From assembly GCF_021215455.1 (NCBI RefSeq), contig NZ_JAJPWV010000002.1, positions 310,001-374,000 on the forward strand: DNA of 64,000 nt, given 5' to 3'. Within the stretch, counting starts at the first letter, position 1. Every line of letters begins with the position of its first letter. The translations under genes were made by a program, and so were the position numbers. This DNA is from Mucilaginibacter roseus. GTDB taxonomy: Bacteria > Bacteroidota > Bacteroidia > Sphingobacteriales > Sphingobacteriaceae. The notes under the pieces were generated by a model. It saw only the letters and a program-made list of their open reading frames with translations. It had not been told where the DNA came from and did no database searches. Below are positions 51,402 through 60,326 of this stretch, piece by piece.

Positions 51402-52883
51402 TTAACTCCATAACCTATCCCACGATCGTTTCTCATCCCACTCCTTGGTGGGTACAAACCATGATTTATCTTTAGGGTCGAGGTGTTGTTTCAGCACATC
51501 CTCGTTAAGCTCAATACCCAGGCCCGGCGAGTCGGACACAAGGGCGAAACCTTTATCGATCAGCGGTTTTTTATCAACCGTTTTCACGTAGCTTTCCCAG
51601 TAAGGCAAATCAATATTGTGATGCTCCAACGCCAAAAAGTTTTGCGTAGCGGCAGCGCAATGCACATTGGCCATAAAAGCTACCGGCGTGCCGGCAAAGT
51701 GCATGGCCATGGCCACGCCATGTTCTTCCGCATAATCGCCTATCTTTTTGGTTTCGAGCAACCCACCCGACGATGAAAGGTCAGGGTGGATGATATCAAC
51801 CGCGTGATGGTCGACCAATTTAATAAATTCTTCTTTAAGGTATATATCTTCTCCGGTTAATGTTGGCGTTTCAATGGCATTGGTGATCTCCTTCCACTGC
51901 TGGGTGTACTCCCAGGGCACCATGTCTTCCATCCAGGCCAACCGGTATGGCTCCAGTTTGCGCGCCAGCCTTATGGCGTTATTGGTATCAAAATGCCCGA
52001 AATGATCTGACGATAGCGGCACATCATACCCTACTGCGCTGCGCACCTTATCCACATACTTGGCAATTTCGTCAAGCCCTTTCTCGGTGATCTGTATCTG
52101 CGTAAAAGGGTGCTTGGTATTACCCAGCGACATGGGTTTATCATTCCACTGGCTGCCTTTCCAAAATCCGGAATTAACGGTGGTGCCGGGTATATCCTTT
52201 ATCAGCTCAATACCCAGGTCCATTTTTAGCCAGGTATAACCTTTGGTAACCAGCCTGTCCTTCACCTTGGCACTGAACACGCTCATATCCTCTTCCTCGG
52301 GGGTATCGGCATAAAGCCTTACCGTATCCCGGTATTTGCCGCCCAGCAATTGGTAAGCGGGCACATTGTACGCCTTGCCTGCCAAATCCCACAGCGCCAT
52401 CTCAACCGCGCAAACCCCACCCGCCTGCCTGCCGTGGAAACCGAATTGCTTAATGGCCTTAAACACCATCTCCACACTACAGGGGTTCATCCCTAAAATG
52501 CGACTTTTCAGCATCAATGCATAGCGTGGGTCGGCACCATCGCGTACCTCGCCCAGGCCATAAATACCCTGGTTGGTTTCAATACGGATGATGGGGCAAC
52601 GGCCGACGGTGGTCATGGGTACGATGTACCGCATATCGGTAATCTTCAATTCCGAGGGTGAACTGTTGCGGTTAACTTTTGAGGTTGATTGCGCCAGCGT
52701 ATCCTCGGCAGATGCGAACAGCATTCCACCCAGTGCCAGCCCGCCGCCCAGTGCCGACTTCTTTAAAAAATCACGCCTTGCCGAGCCCTTGTTTTCTTCG
52801 GGTTGAGTAGATGGGAGCGTTGCCTTTGCCTGTTTATCCAATTGCTTGCCATTGGCTAACAGCCTGAGTAATTCGTTTTTCAT
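51402..52883 (-). CDS. Tat-exported enolase-superfamily sugar-acid dehydratase (mandelate racemase/MLE type)
   Basis: 493 aa. The first 65 residues contain a twin-arginine signal, ARRDFLKKSALGGGLALGG, ending near LAQ; the remaining 425 aa match a full MR/MLE enzyme. Metal ligands: D293 in SSDHFGHF, E319 in WMEDMVPWE, E345 in TGEDIY; H395 in MAMHFAG is the likely base, and K220 in WLKMD the other. The relatives are sugar-acid dehydratases (galactonate, gluconate, mannonate types), which give 2-keto-3-deoxy acids. Export of such an enzyme is unusual. In operon between rraA-like and BASS genes (gaps 21 and 26 nt). Confidence 0.87.
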   Translation of the reverse strand: MKNELLRLLANGKQLDKQAKATLPSTQPEENKGSARRDFLKKSALGGGLALGGMLFASAEDTLAQSTSKVNRNSSPSELKITDMRYIVPMTTVGRCPIIRIETNQGIYGLGEVRDGADPRYALMLKSRILGMNPCSVEMVFKAIKQFGFHGRQAGGVCAVEMALWDLAGKAYNVPAYQLLGGKYRDTVRLYADTPEEEDMSVFSAKVKDRLVTKGYTWLKMDLGIELIKDIPGTTVNSGFWKGSQWNDKPMSLGNTKHPFTQIQITEKGLDEIAKYVDKVRSAVGYDVPLSSDHFGHFDTNNAIRLARKLEPYRLAWMEDMVPWEYTQQWKEITNAIETPTLTGEDIYLKEEFIKLVDHHAVDIIHPDLSSSGGLLETKKIGDYAEEHGVAMAMHFAGTPVAFMANVHCAAATQNFLALEHHNIDLPYWESYVKTVDKKPLIDKGFALVSDSPGLGIELNEDVLKQHLDPKDKSWFVPTKEWDEKRSWDRLWS

Positions 52884-52904
52884 ATCAATATAGGTTTAGT
52901 AGGG

Positions 52905-53831
52905 TTACCAGGTACTGTTTTTCATGTAATCGTCGAGTTGCTTGCGGGTCATGGGCAGTTTGCCGGGGTAGCTATTAAGCCATTTGATGAAATCATTTTT
53001 GATCTCATCCGTCCACTGGCTGTCTATCTGCCCCGGTGTGTACTTGCCCTCGCGCAGGCGCTGGTGGCCGTACTCGTCGCGCAGCACAATAAATTCAGCG
53101 GTTATCACAGCTTCTTCTGCAAGCGATGCGGGAATGAACAGCGTACCGCCGCGCTTGGCCAGCACCACATCGCCGGGCAGCACCGTAGCGCGCCCGATAC
53201 GGACAGGTACATTGATACCGGCCAGCATCACTTGTTGTAAATACGATGGATCGACCGCCTTGATCCAGCCGTTAAAGCCCTTGATCTCATTCAGTCCTTC
53301 CAAATCACGCACCGAACCGTAGAACACTACGCCCCGTTTAGTTTTGGCATAGATGGAGTTGCCAAGGTTATCCCCTATCAGCGTACCATCAACCACTTTG
53401 TTAAAGCCATCGGCCACGTAGATATCGCCGTTTTTCAACACATCAATAGGCCACGAATTGGTTGGCCCAACACGGCCTTCTGCTTTGCCTTTATCCTTAA
53501 TCGCCTTGTCCACATCAGGGCGTAAGGGCATGTATTGGGCAGTTACCGCGCGGCCAACCATTACACTGTCGGGATGTAGTATCATCCAATCGCCCTCAAA
53601 CTGGTTTTGATAGCCCTTGCCGCGCAAAAAGCCCCAGACATCCTCAATACCCACGTTTTTAAAACGCTCCAGCACATCGTCAGCCACGCGGGGGCGGCCA
53701 TCGGGTGTGCGCTCCCCCTTCCAGTCGGCGGTAAGCAGTTTTATCTGATCGGGCGTTAAGGTTACCTGCTGGGCCTGTAAATGCAGCGCCGCCAAAAGCA
53801 ACGCTGCAAGTATGATGATCTTGTTTTTCAT
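52905..53831 (-). CDS. Exported RraA-family aldolase-like protein
   Basis: 308 aa with signal peptide (MKNKIIILAALLLAALHLQAQ). RraA/HMG-aldolase fold: NSIYAKTKRGVVFYGSVRDL, where Arg and Asp of GSVRD are the substrate- and metal-binding pair, and GRATVLPGDVVLAKRGGTLFIP. Active members cleave 4-hydroxy-4-methyl-2-oxoglutarate or decarboxylate oxaloacetate, releasing pyruvate; others (RraA proper) only inhibit RNase E. The conserved R-D and the operon with a dehydratase point to aldol cleavage of a 2-keto-3-deoxy acid in the periplasm (inference). 17 nt after susD. Confidence 0.83.
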   Translation of the reverse strand: MKNKIIILAALLLAALHLQAQQVTLTPDQIKLLTADWKGERTPDGRPRVADDVLERFKNVGIEDVWGFLRGKGYQNQFEGDWMILHPDSVMVGRAVTAQYMPLRPDVDKAIKDKGKAEGRVGPTNSWPIDVLKNGDIYVADGFNKVVDGTLIGDNLGNSIYAKTKRGVVFYGSVRDLEGLNEIKGFNGWIKAVDPSYLQQVMLAGINVPVRIGRATVLPGDVVLAKRGGTLFIPASLAEEAVITAEFIVLRDEYGHQRLREGKYTPGQIDSQWTDEIKNDFIKWLNSYPGKLPMTRKQLDDYMKNSTW

Positions 53832-53848
53832 AGATAGTAATCGGTTGG

Positions 53849-55402
53849 TTATTCCTTGTCCCAGAACACGCGGGTGGCCAGATTATCCGGACCGTTATGC
53901 GATACGGCGGCCTGGTAGTTGGCAGCGTTTACGGTTTGCTCGCGCAGCGGATAGGTTAACCTGCGGATAAAAGCGCCCTTTACCGAGGCATCAGCCGTTG
54001 GATACGGGTTTGGCGTTAACACCGGGAACCCGCTGCGGCGAAAGTTCGCCCAGGCTTCGTTACCATTTAGGAAGGATGATACCCAGTATTGTGTATTGAT
54101 CTGCTCCAAGGCATTTGCCGGGTTAAAAGGGTGTGCCAGCAGGTAAGCATTTTGCGCATCAGCGCTTATGGTTGCCGTGCCATCATACTGCGCCAGCTGA
54201 TCCATGTGGGCCTTTACGCCGTTGGCATACAAAGTTGCTGCATTGCCGGTTGCCCAGCCGCGTTGCACCGCTTCAGCTAACAGCAAAGTAGTTTGCGAGT
54301 AGGTTACATAAAACTCGGGGATATCTATTTTACCCAGCGTACGGCGGTTAACCTGCGAGTACGCGTAGCCCGCGCCAAGCCGTCCCGGAAAGCCCGGCGC
54401 AGTGCTGATGGTAGACTCATTATAACCCAAAGGCATACCCAACTGGTCGGCAGGGTTGGTATTCTCGGTACCAACCGTTGCCAGCGGGTTGGCAGGCTGC
54501 GCGTATTTAACTGAGATAACACGCAGGCGCGGGTCATCTGTATCTTGCAGATACTCCACAAAAGGCGCGGCCAGGTAAATGTTACCACGCTCAGTAGCCT
54601 GAAACCAGCTACCTGTCGGACTATTAAAGGTGCTGTTAAACTGTATCAAAGCATTATCCGCGTTTGATTGCATTAGCCCGCCATTTACCGCGATGGTAAC
54701 ATATTGTTGCGCCTTGGCAGCATCTATTTTGCTGTAACGCATAGCGGCGCGCAGTAAAAGTGAGTTGCCCAGCTTTTTCCATTTGGGGATGTCGCCTTTA
54801 TAAAACAAGTCGCCTGCCTCAATAGCTTTGCTGGCATCAAGCGCTTTGGTAGCCTCGTCAAGCTCCTTTAGTATATCATTATAAATATCCTGCTGGTTAT
54901 CATATTTTGGCAAGTTGATGCCTTCCAAGTAACCTTTACCTGCTTCGGTGTAAGGCACATCGCCATAGGTATCAACCAGTATCATAAACACATAAGCCTT
55001 AAAAATTCGGGCCATGTTGTATAGGTTGCTGCGCGCAGGTTGATCTTTTAATTTATCTAAAACGGTAGTCAATAACACCACAGGCCCCGTCACTAAACCG
55101 CCTGTTGTATTGGTGGTACTACGGTACAGATAGTTAAAAGTAATGTTGGCATTCGGATCATAACTCACGTTGTGGTTACCGCCTTCCAGTACGCCGGTGT
55201 TGGGTGTTATCAGCTGTTGAACGATCATAGGCTGATAATAATAGTTAGGCAGCGCCGCGCTAAACTCGGCGTTGGAGAACAGGTAAGCCGGATCCAGATC
55301 AGCCGGAAGTACCGGGTTAACGTTGATCTCCTCAAAATTCTTTTTACAGGCGCCCAGCGTTATCACGGATGCCAGTAAAGCGATGATATATTTCTTTTTC
55401 AT
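53849..55402 (-). CDS. susD: SusD/RagB-type outer-membrane nutrient-binding lipoprotein
   Basis: 517 aa from ATG 55402, 16 nt after susC (the open frame extends 10 codons further). Lipoprotein signal MKKKYIIALLASVITLGAC with lipid Cys19. SusD-like_2 type: KKNFEEINVNPVLPADLDP at the mature N-terminus, tetratricopeptide-like helices (ARIFKAYVFMILVDTYGDVPY), and a C-terminal WVSSFLNGNEAWANFRRSG. Binds the oligosaccharide or glycoside at the cell surface and lids the SusC channel. Substrate unknown. Confidence 0.95.
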   Translation of the reverse strand: MKKKYIIALLASVITLGACKKNFEEINVNPVLPADLDPAYLFSNAEFSAALPNYYYQPMIVQQLITPNTGVLEGGNHNVSYDPNANITFNYLYRSTTNTTGGLVTGPVVLLTTVLDKLKDQPARSNLYNMARIFKAYVFMILVDTYGDVPYTEAGKGYLEGINLPKYDNQQDIYNDILKELDEATKALDASKAIEAGDLFYKGDIPKWKKLGNSLLLRAAMRYSKIDAAKAQQYVTIAVNGGLMQSNADNALIQFNSTFNSPTGSWFQATERGNIYLAAPFVEYLQDTDDPRLRVISVKYAQPANPLATVGTENTNPADQLGMPLGYNESTISTAPGFPGRLGAGYAYSQVNRRTLGKIDIPEFYVTYSQTTLLLAEAVQRGWATGNAATLYANGVKAHMDQLAQYDGTATISADAQNAYLLAHPFNPANALEQINTQYWVSSFLNGNEAWANFRRSGFPVLTPNPYPTADASVKGAFIRRLTYPLREQTVNAANYQAAVSHNGPDNLATRVFWDKE

Positions 55403-55418
55403 GATGATTTCGGGGTGG

Positions 55419-58400
55419 TTAGAGTTTAACATTTACGTTAATACCGTAGCTGCGCGTGGTTGGCAGCGTGTGCGATTCAATACCCTGCAGGTTATCAGAT
55501 GCTGAAACGCTGGCCTGCGGATCGAGGTTATCAATGTATTTTTTGATCATCAGCACGTTGTTAACCAGCAGCGATACATTGAGGCCCTTGATAAAGGTTT
55601 TCTTCATGTACTTACTGAAATCATACCCTACCGATACGGAGCGCCACCTTACAAATGCAGCGTTGTAAATAAATGGTGTGGCTATGTTGGTGGTGCGATA
55701 GTTAGAGTAAAAAGTTTCGGCCTCAACTGCGGTGGTATTGGGCGTACCATCAGGGTTAACACCATCAAACACTACCCCACCCTCGCGGCCAACCAATGAT
55801 TGCTGCGACAAGCCCTCACGCAGAAAATTAAGGTTAGAGTTTGACATGATCTTGGCACCGGCCTTAAAATCAACCTGGGTAAATACACGGAAGCCTTTAT
55901 AGCGGAAGGTGTTTGTCCACCCGCCTACCCATTTAGGTATGGCGCTGCCAAAGGTGGTGAGTTCGCCGCGCTGCGGTAAACCGTTTATAGTAACAATACG
56001 ACCCTGTGCGTCGCGACGATAATCAAAGCCACGCAGTGACGCCAGCGGCAAACCTACCTCGTGCGACACGGTACCAAAAAACTCGCCCGTACCTACATCA
56101 ACCCGGGCTTGTCCGTTAGCCAGATCCAATACTTTTGATGCGTTGTACGATCCGTTAAAGGCGGTTTCCCAGTTAAAGCCTGTATTTTTTACAGGCACTA
56201 TGGTAAGCAAAGCTTCAACACCACGGTTGCGCAGCTTGCCAATGTTTACTTTGGTTGAATTGAAACCCGACGCTACCGAAACATCTACGTTCAATATCTC
56301 ATCAACGGTATTCTTCTCGTAAACCGACATATCCAGGTTAAGGCGGCTGTTAAACGTCCTGATCTCCAAACCGGCCTCCTTTTCCTTTACCTTTAAAGGT
56401 CGCAAACCTGCGTTCGGACTAATATCGCTATTGATCGACCCCAGCGCGGTACCACCAAACGGGTTAGAGTTAAGTGAATAGTATAATAAATTGGCGTAAG
56501 GGTCAGTATCGCTACCCACTTCGGCATAGGCTACACGCAGTTTACCATAATCAATCCATGATGGCATGCGCAACGCCTCGCTAAATACAAAGCTGGCACT
56601 TACTGATGGGTACAGGTAACTGTTAGTGTTGATGTTTAGGGTAGAGAACCAATCGTTACGCGCGGTGGCAGTTACATACAAAAAGTTTTTGTACGATACC
56701 TCGAACATGCCATAAACCGAGTTAACGCGCTTTTCGGCATAACTGTAATTGGGGTTTTTAACCTGCCCGTTGCTGATGGTGTACAGATCGCGCACGAAGA
56801 AATTGGTAACCGCGGTGCCCATTACATCACTTACCTGTTTCATGGCGTTGCCGCCCAGGGTCAGGTCAAAACCAAAATCTTTCACCTTTTTGTTGGCACC
56901 GATCAGGAAGTCCATATTGCGCTCCCTGAAGGTGGTTACATCCTGGTAATAATAACCATTAAAGCCGGTGGTTACCGCGCCGATGGAACGGGTGCCTGTA
57001 GGGCGGTTGTAGTTATACGGGCGGGTAAAATAATCCTGCCCTATGCGTGCTTGCAGGTACAACCAATCGGTAAACTGGTAACGCAGCGAAGCATTGCCGA
57101 ATATCCGGTCGCGGTGCACATTCTCAAACCTTTGCAAGGCCACCCAGTACGGGTTGTTACGGTTGGTAAAACGCGATAGCGGCATTTCATTACCGTTGGC
57201 GTCCTTATAATTTTTCAGCCAATCAGTATTAATGCTGTTGGCCAGGGTATAAATGGTGGTGTTGGCATTCATATCCTGAATACCTATTTGCGGCGGGTTG
57301 TGGTTATACTCGTTAGAGTAGTTGGCATTTAACTGCATCGTCAACTTCGGCGTAACCTTGTAGTTGAGGCCGAGGTTAAATATCTTTTTATGATAATCGG
57401 AATTAGGCATAATGGCATTCGCATCGTTATTAGCGAACGACAAGCGGAAACTGCCCTTATCATTACCGCCGGAAATAGCCACCGAATTCGAAAAGCTCCG
57501 ACCCATGCGGTAAAACTGGGATATACGATTCTTAAACGGAGAATAGGGTTGTGTAGAGCCATCAAACTGGATGGTTGGGGCGCCATCAAACCTTTCGCCA
57601 AAGCTGTGTACGCCAAAAGTTTGTGCCTCGGCAAGGGTGGTTTGGCGCTTGCCGTATTCGCCCTGGCCGTATTCGTACTGAAAATCGGTATAATCCAGTG
57701 CCTGGTCGGCCTGGTAGTTGGAATTCAGCTCGATGCCAATGCCCACCGTTTTGCTGCCTGTTTTGGTGGTGATGATAATCGCGCCATCCTTAGCCCTAAA
57801 GCCGTAAAGCGCGGCGGCGGCGGCACCTTTCAGCACCGTCATGCTTTCAATGTCATCCTGGTTGATGCTCTGCAAGCCGTCACCCTGATCAGACGAGCCG
57901 CCGGTTACGTTGCCACCGCCATTACCAGCAAAACCACCCGCGGAAACCGCGGTATTATTAATGGGAATACCGTTAACAACTATTAAAGGTGAGTTATTAG
58001 GCCCGAATGACGACTGCCCCCTGATGCGTATTTTGGTTGACCCACCCGGCCCGCCCGCAGGCGGCGTAACGTTAACGCCCGCTATTTTACCTTCCAGGCT
58101 GTTGCCTACGTTAACCGTACGGTTTACGGTAAGCAGGTCGGTATTTACGGTAGCTGTAGAGTAGCCCAGTTTTTTAGATTCGCGTTTGATGCCAAGGGCA
58201 GTTACCACAATATCGTTCAACTGGTTGGAGTTGTCGGCTAAAACAATATTGAGCACATTACCCGTGCCCACCGGCACTTCTTTAGTAGTAAAGCCAATGT
58301 ACGATACCTGCAATATAGCCGAACGGTTGGGCACTCGCAGCGAGTACTTGCCATTAGCATCCGTAACGGTACCGGTGGTGGTGTTTTTTATCCGTACCGA

Positions 58401-58538
58401 TACCCCGGCGAGCATCTCCCCTTTGGAGGTACTAACCGTTCCGGTTATCTGCACGGCCTCCTGGGCATAAATTTGCGTACAGCAGAGGCAAATGAATGCC
58501 ACCAGCCAAACAATGGGTTTGTAAATTTTCAGGTTCAT
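55419..58538 (-). CDS. susC: SusC/RagA-family TonB-linked outer-membrane transporter
   Basis: 1039 aa. Signal peptide to about residue 25, a CarboxypepD_reg-like domain (about 28-110: ITGTVSTSKGEMLAGVSVRI, VTDANGKYSLRV), the plug with ALGIKRESKKLGYSTATV, and RIRGQSSFGPNNSPLIVVNG, then a 22-strand barrel ending NVNVKL. No N-terminal secretin/STN domain, so it is not the sigma/anti-sigma signalling type; control by the AraC protein fits. It imports the substrate into the periplasm with SusD. First gene of the operon susC-susD-rraA-dehydratase-BASS-esterase, with gaps of only 7-26 nt. Confidence 0.97.
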   Translation of the reverse strand: MNLKIYKPIVWLVAFICLCCTQIYAQEAVQITGTVSTSKGEMLAGVSVRIKNTTTGTVTDANGKYSLRVPNRSAILQVSYIGFTTKEVPVGTGNVLNIVLADNSNQLNDIVVTALGIKRESKKLGYSTATVNTDLLTVNRTVNVGNSLEGKIAGVNVTPPAGGPGGSTKIRIRGQSSFGPNNSPLIVVNGIPINNTAVSAGGFAGNGGGNVTGGSSDQGDGLQSINQDDIESMTVLKGAAAAALYGFRAKDGAIIITTKTGSKTVGIGIELNSNYQADQALDYTDFQYEYGQGEYGKRQTTLAEAQTFGVHSFGERFDGAPTIQFDGSTQPYSPFKNRISQFYRMGRSFSNSVAISGGNDKGSFRLSFANNDANAIMPNSDYHKKIFNLGLNYKVTPKLTMQLNANYSNEYNHNPPQIGIQDMNANTTIYTLANSINTDWLKNYKDANGNEMPLSRFTNRNNPYWVALQRFENVHRDRIFGNASLRYQFTDWLYLQARIGQDYFTRPYNYNRPTGTRSIGAVTTGFNGYYYQDVTTFRERNMDFLIGANKKVKDFGFDLTLGGNAMKQVSDVMGTAVTNFFVRDLYTISNGQVKNPNYSYAEKRVNSVYGMFEVSYKNFLYVTATARNDWFSTLNINTNSYLYPSVSASFVFSEALRMPSWIDYGKLRVAYAEVGSDTDPYANLLYYSLNSNPFGGTALGSINSDISPNAGLRPLKVKEKEAGLEIRTFNSRLNLDMSVYEKNTVDEILNVDVSVASGFNSTKVNIGKLRNRGVEALLTIVPVKNTGFNWETAFNGSYNASKVLDLANGQARVDVGTGEFFGTVSHEVGLPLASLRGFDYRRDAQGRIVTINGLPQRGELTTFGSAIPKWVGGWTNTFRYKGFRVFTQVDFKAGAKIMSNSNLNFLREGLSQQSLVGREGGVVFDGVNPDGTPNTTAVEAETFYSNYRTTNIATPFIYNAAFVRWRSVSVGYDFSKYMKKTFIKGLNVSLLVNNVLMIKKYIDNLDPQASVSASDNLQGIESHTLPTTRSYGINVNVKL

Positions 58539-58879
58539 ATTATATCAGGTTATTATTGGTTTCAATCGATTTCATATCATCAGTCAGTAAGGGCAAAGCA
58601 ATGCATAGCCGCACGCCTTAAGCGATAATTAAAAAGTCTATTTTATCTGGTTTATAATCGGGAGCCTTTGCCGGGCCCGCTGCTCATCCGCAAAAACAGA
58701 ATAGATGAACATGACAAATAAAGGCATTAACTGAATTACCAAAATTCAGTATCATAGCATTTTGATGTAATATGTTAACCTGAAAGTTGGCGCACCTGAC
58801 CACTGACCGACAAGGCCATAAAACAGCAAAGGCACCCACAAAACGGAGTGCCTTTGCCATTTATATAGTACAGCGAATT
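58539..58879. promoter_or_regulatory. susC upstream region with AraC-type motif and a terminator
   Basis: 341-nt gap. TGTAATATGTTAACC (58766-58780) matches the gntP/araC motif at 14 of 15 positions and is 228 nt upstream of the susC start. A hairpin at 58826-58857, GCAAAGGCAC / GTGCCTTTGC with a 12-nt loop, is followed on the minus strand by TGTTTTA and terminates the upstream NTF2-like gene. No TAnnTTTG box was found near susC. A 7-bp pair GGCAAAG (58592-58598) / CTTTGCC (58666-58672) is the only other structure. Confidence 0.6.
58826..58857 (-). terminator. Intrinsic terminator of SMP-30-NTF2 unit
   Basis: Ten-base perfect stem GCAAAGGCAC / GTGCCTTTGC with a 12-nt loop, followed on the minus strand by TGTTTTA; 22 nt after the NTF2-like stop. 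Confidence 0.65.
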
Positions 58880-59317
58880 TCAGGGTACCTTATAGGCTTG
58901 CCGGGCTAATAAAACCCATTGCTTTTTTTGCTTTTTCCAAACCAGTAATATGCCCAGCTTTACGGTGCCGGGTTTGCCACCATCCAGTATTTCTCCGTTC
59001 AGTATATGCCTTACTATGGCTACATCATTGGCAATTGTTATGGTTTGGCTGCTGGTGGTAATATTCGTAAAATCAGACTTACCGCTAACCAGGGCTTCCA
59101 TAAAAGCGGCTTTATCTTCCACCTTTCCGCTGGAGTGGCCAAAGCTTAATTCGGCAGCGGTAAGTTTATTCAGCGCAGCCTTATCAGCATCAACCATCGC
59201 TTTGTAAAGCGTGTCAACCGCTGCTGCCACCTGCTTTTCGGCCGGTATTTGTGCCGATGCTGTTATGATGGACAGCCAACTAAATATTAAAATGATTACA
59301 GCGTGCTTCAGTTTCAT
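58880..59317 (-). CDS. Exported NTF2-like (DUF4440/SnoaL) protein
   Basis: 145 aa with signal peptide (AVIILIFSWLSIITASAQ). NTF2-like alpha+beta cone: VAAAVDTLYKAMVDADKAAL, LSFGHSSGKVEDKAAFMEAL, VAIVRHILNGEI, and a C-terminal WVLLARQAYKVP strand. Relatives include ketosteroid-isomerase-like enzymes and dehydratases as well as non-catalytic pockets. It lies 7 nt after the SMP-30-like gene, so it may help isomerise or bind the same sugar acid. No firm activity can be given. Confidence 0.82.
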   Translation of the reverse strand: MKLKHAVIILIFSWLSIITASAQIPAEKQVAAAVDTLYKAMVDADKAALNKLTAAELSFGHSSGKVEDKAAFMEALVSGKSDFTNITTSSQTITIANDVAIVRHILNGEILDGGKPGTVKLGILLVWKKQKKQWVLLARQAYKVP

Positions 59318-59324
59318 ACTAAAA

Positions 59325-60137
59325 TCAGTTAAGTTTATAAGCGGTTACCGAGTTGCCGAAAAACGTGGGCACATAAATTATACGCTTCTTAGCGTCGTAA
59401 CCAATATCGGCCGTTTTGCTTTTGCCTTCGTGCGTATCCAGCAATACCTGCTTTTTGCCATCGGGAGTAACATAATACAGGTAGCCTACCCAGGCAGTAA
59501 TCAACAGGTCGCCATTACCAACAGGTTCAATACCATCGCCACCGTGTTCCAAGTCGCAAACCTTGGTCAGTTTTTTATCAGCCCCGGCCTTGTAGCAAGC
59601 ATCAGATGTAAGTACGTACAGGTCGGCGCCTATGCTTTTCACGCCGTTAACACCTTTTAAAGCTGTGAGATAAACCTCTTGCTTATCCCCCTCAAATTTA
59701 AAAACACGGGCATTTTTAGGGTCAGATACATAAACAACGCCTTTATTATCAATGGTAACATCGTTCAACCCCGCGTTTTCGTCAACCAGCTTTTTTGTCA
59801 CCGCACCGGTTTTCAGGTTTACTGTTACCAGCTCACTTAAATCGGCCACGTGCAGTGTGTTTTTATAAATGCCCATGCCTTTTGGGGCATTAAGCCCGGT
59901 AACAAATGCGGTGTCAATTATTTTTCCTTCGGGGGAGATCTTCGCTACGCCGCCTACCCCGTCCTTAGCGTTGGAGTTGCCGCTGATCAGCGATACATAT
60001 AACACCTTGCCAGTGGGTAAAACAGATTCGGGCGTAGCTAAAACCGTATCGGTTTGCCATAGCTTTTGTACGGAATGCTGCGCCAGGGCACCGAGCGGGC
60101 TTGCCAGTAACAGCAAAAGGGCGATTTTCTTCATCAT
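59325..60137 (-). CDS. Exported SMP-30/gluconolactonase-like beta-propeller
   Basis: 270 aa from ATG 60137 (the open frame extends 14 codons further; MMKKIALLLLLASPLGALAQ is the signal peptide). Six-bladed propeller of the SMP-30/LRE-like type: TPESVLPTGKVLYVS, GLNDVTIDNKGVVYVSD (the N-D and D metal ligand positions), and HGGDGIEPVGNGDLLITAW. Likely hydrolyses a sugar lactone to the open acid in the periplasm, feeding the dehydratase encoded by the adjacent operon; this is inference. NTF2-like gene follows 7 nt later. Divergent from the GlpQ-like gene. Confidence 0.8.
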   Translation of the reverse strand: MMKKIALLLLLASPLGALAQHSVQKLWQTDTVLATPESVLPTGKVLYVSLISGNSNAKDGVGGVAKISPEGKIIDTAFVTGLNAPKGMGIYKNTLHVADLSELVTVNLKTGAVTKKLVDENAGLNDVTIDNKGVVYVSDPKNARVFKFEGDKQEVYLTALKGVNGVKSIGADLYVLTSDACYKAGADKKLTKVCDLEHGGDGIEPVGNGDLLITAWVGYLYYVTPDGKKQVLLDTHEGKSKTADIGYDAKKRIIYVPTFFGNSVTAYKLN

Positions 60138-60185
60138 AAAGGCAGATTTGGTTTTCGTAAAGTTACAATACCCTTTCAATAGTAG

Positions 60186-60223
60186 TGTAACAACATTACA
60201 TAAATTGGCAACACGTTAATATA
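60186..60223 (-). promoter_or_regulatory. Operator-like dyad upstream of the SMP-30-like gene
   Basis: TGTAA-N5-TTACA (60186-60200) and, on the minus strand, TATATTAAC (complement of 60215-60223). Both are parts of the TGTAWTATRTTAACC motif, but neither is a full match. The rest of 60138-60326 shows nothing clear. Confidence 0.3.
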
Positions 60224-60326
60224 GCACACAAAACAGCTAATTTACCAAAGCCGCCAGCGTTGTTAACAAAAGCTTTACATAGTAAAAAACGGTTGGTTTA
60301 TACAAAAAGCGGATATTGCACGGCTT

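Noticed and set aside
57390..57986. 199-codon open frame antisense to susC
   Set aside because: Lies wholly inside the strong SusC coding region and its translation shows no family features; a by-product of codon bias.
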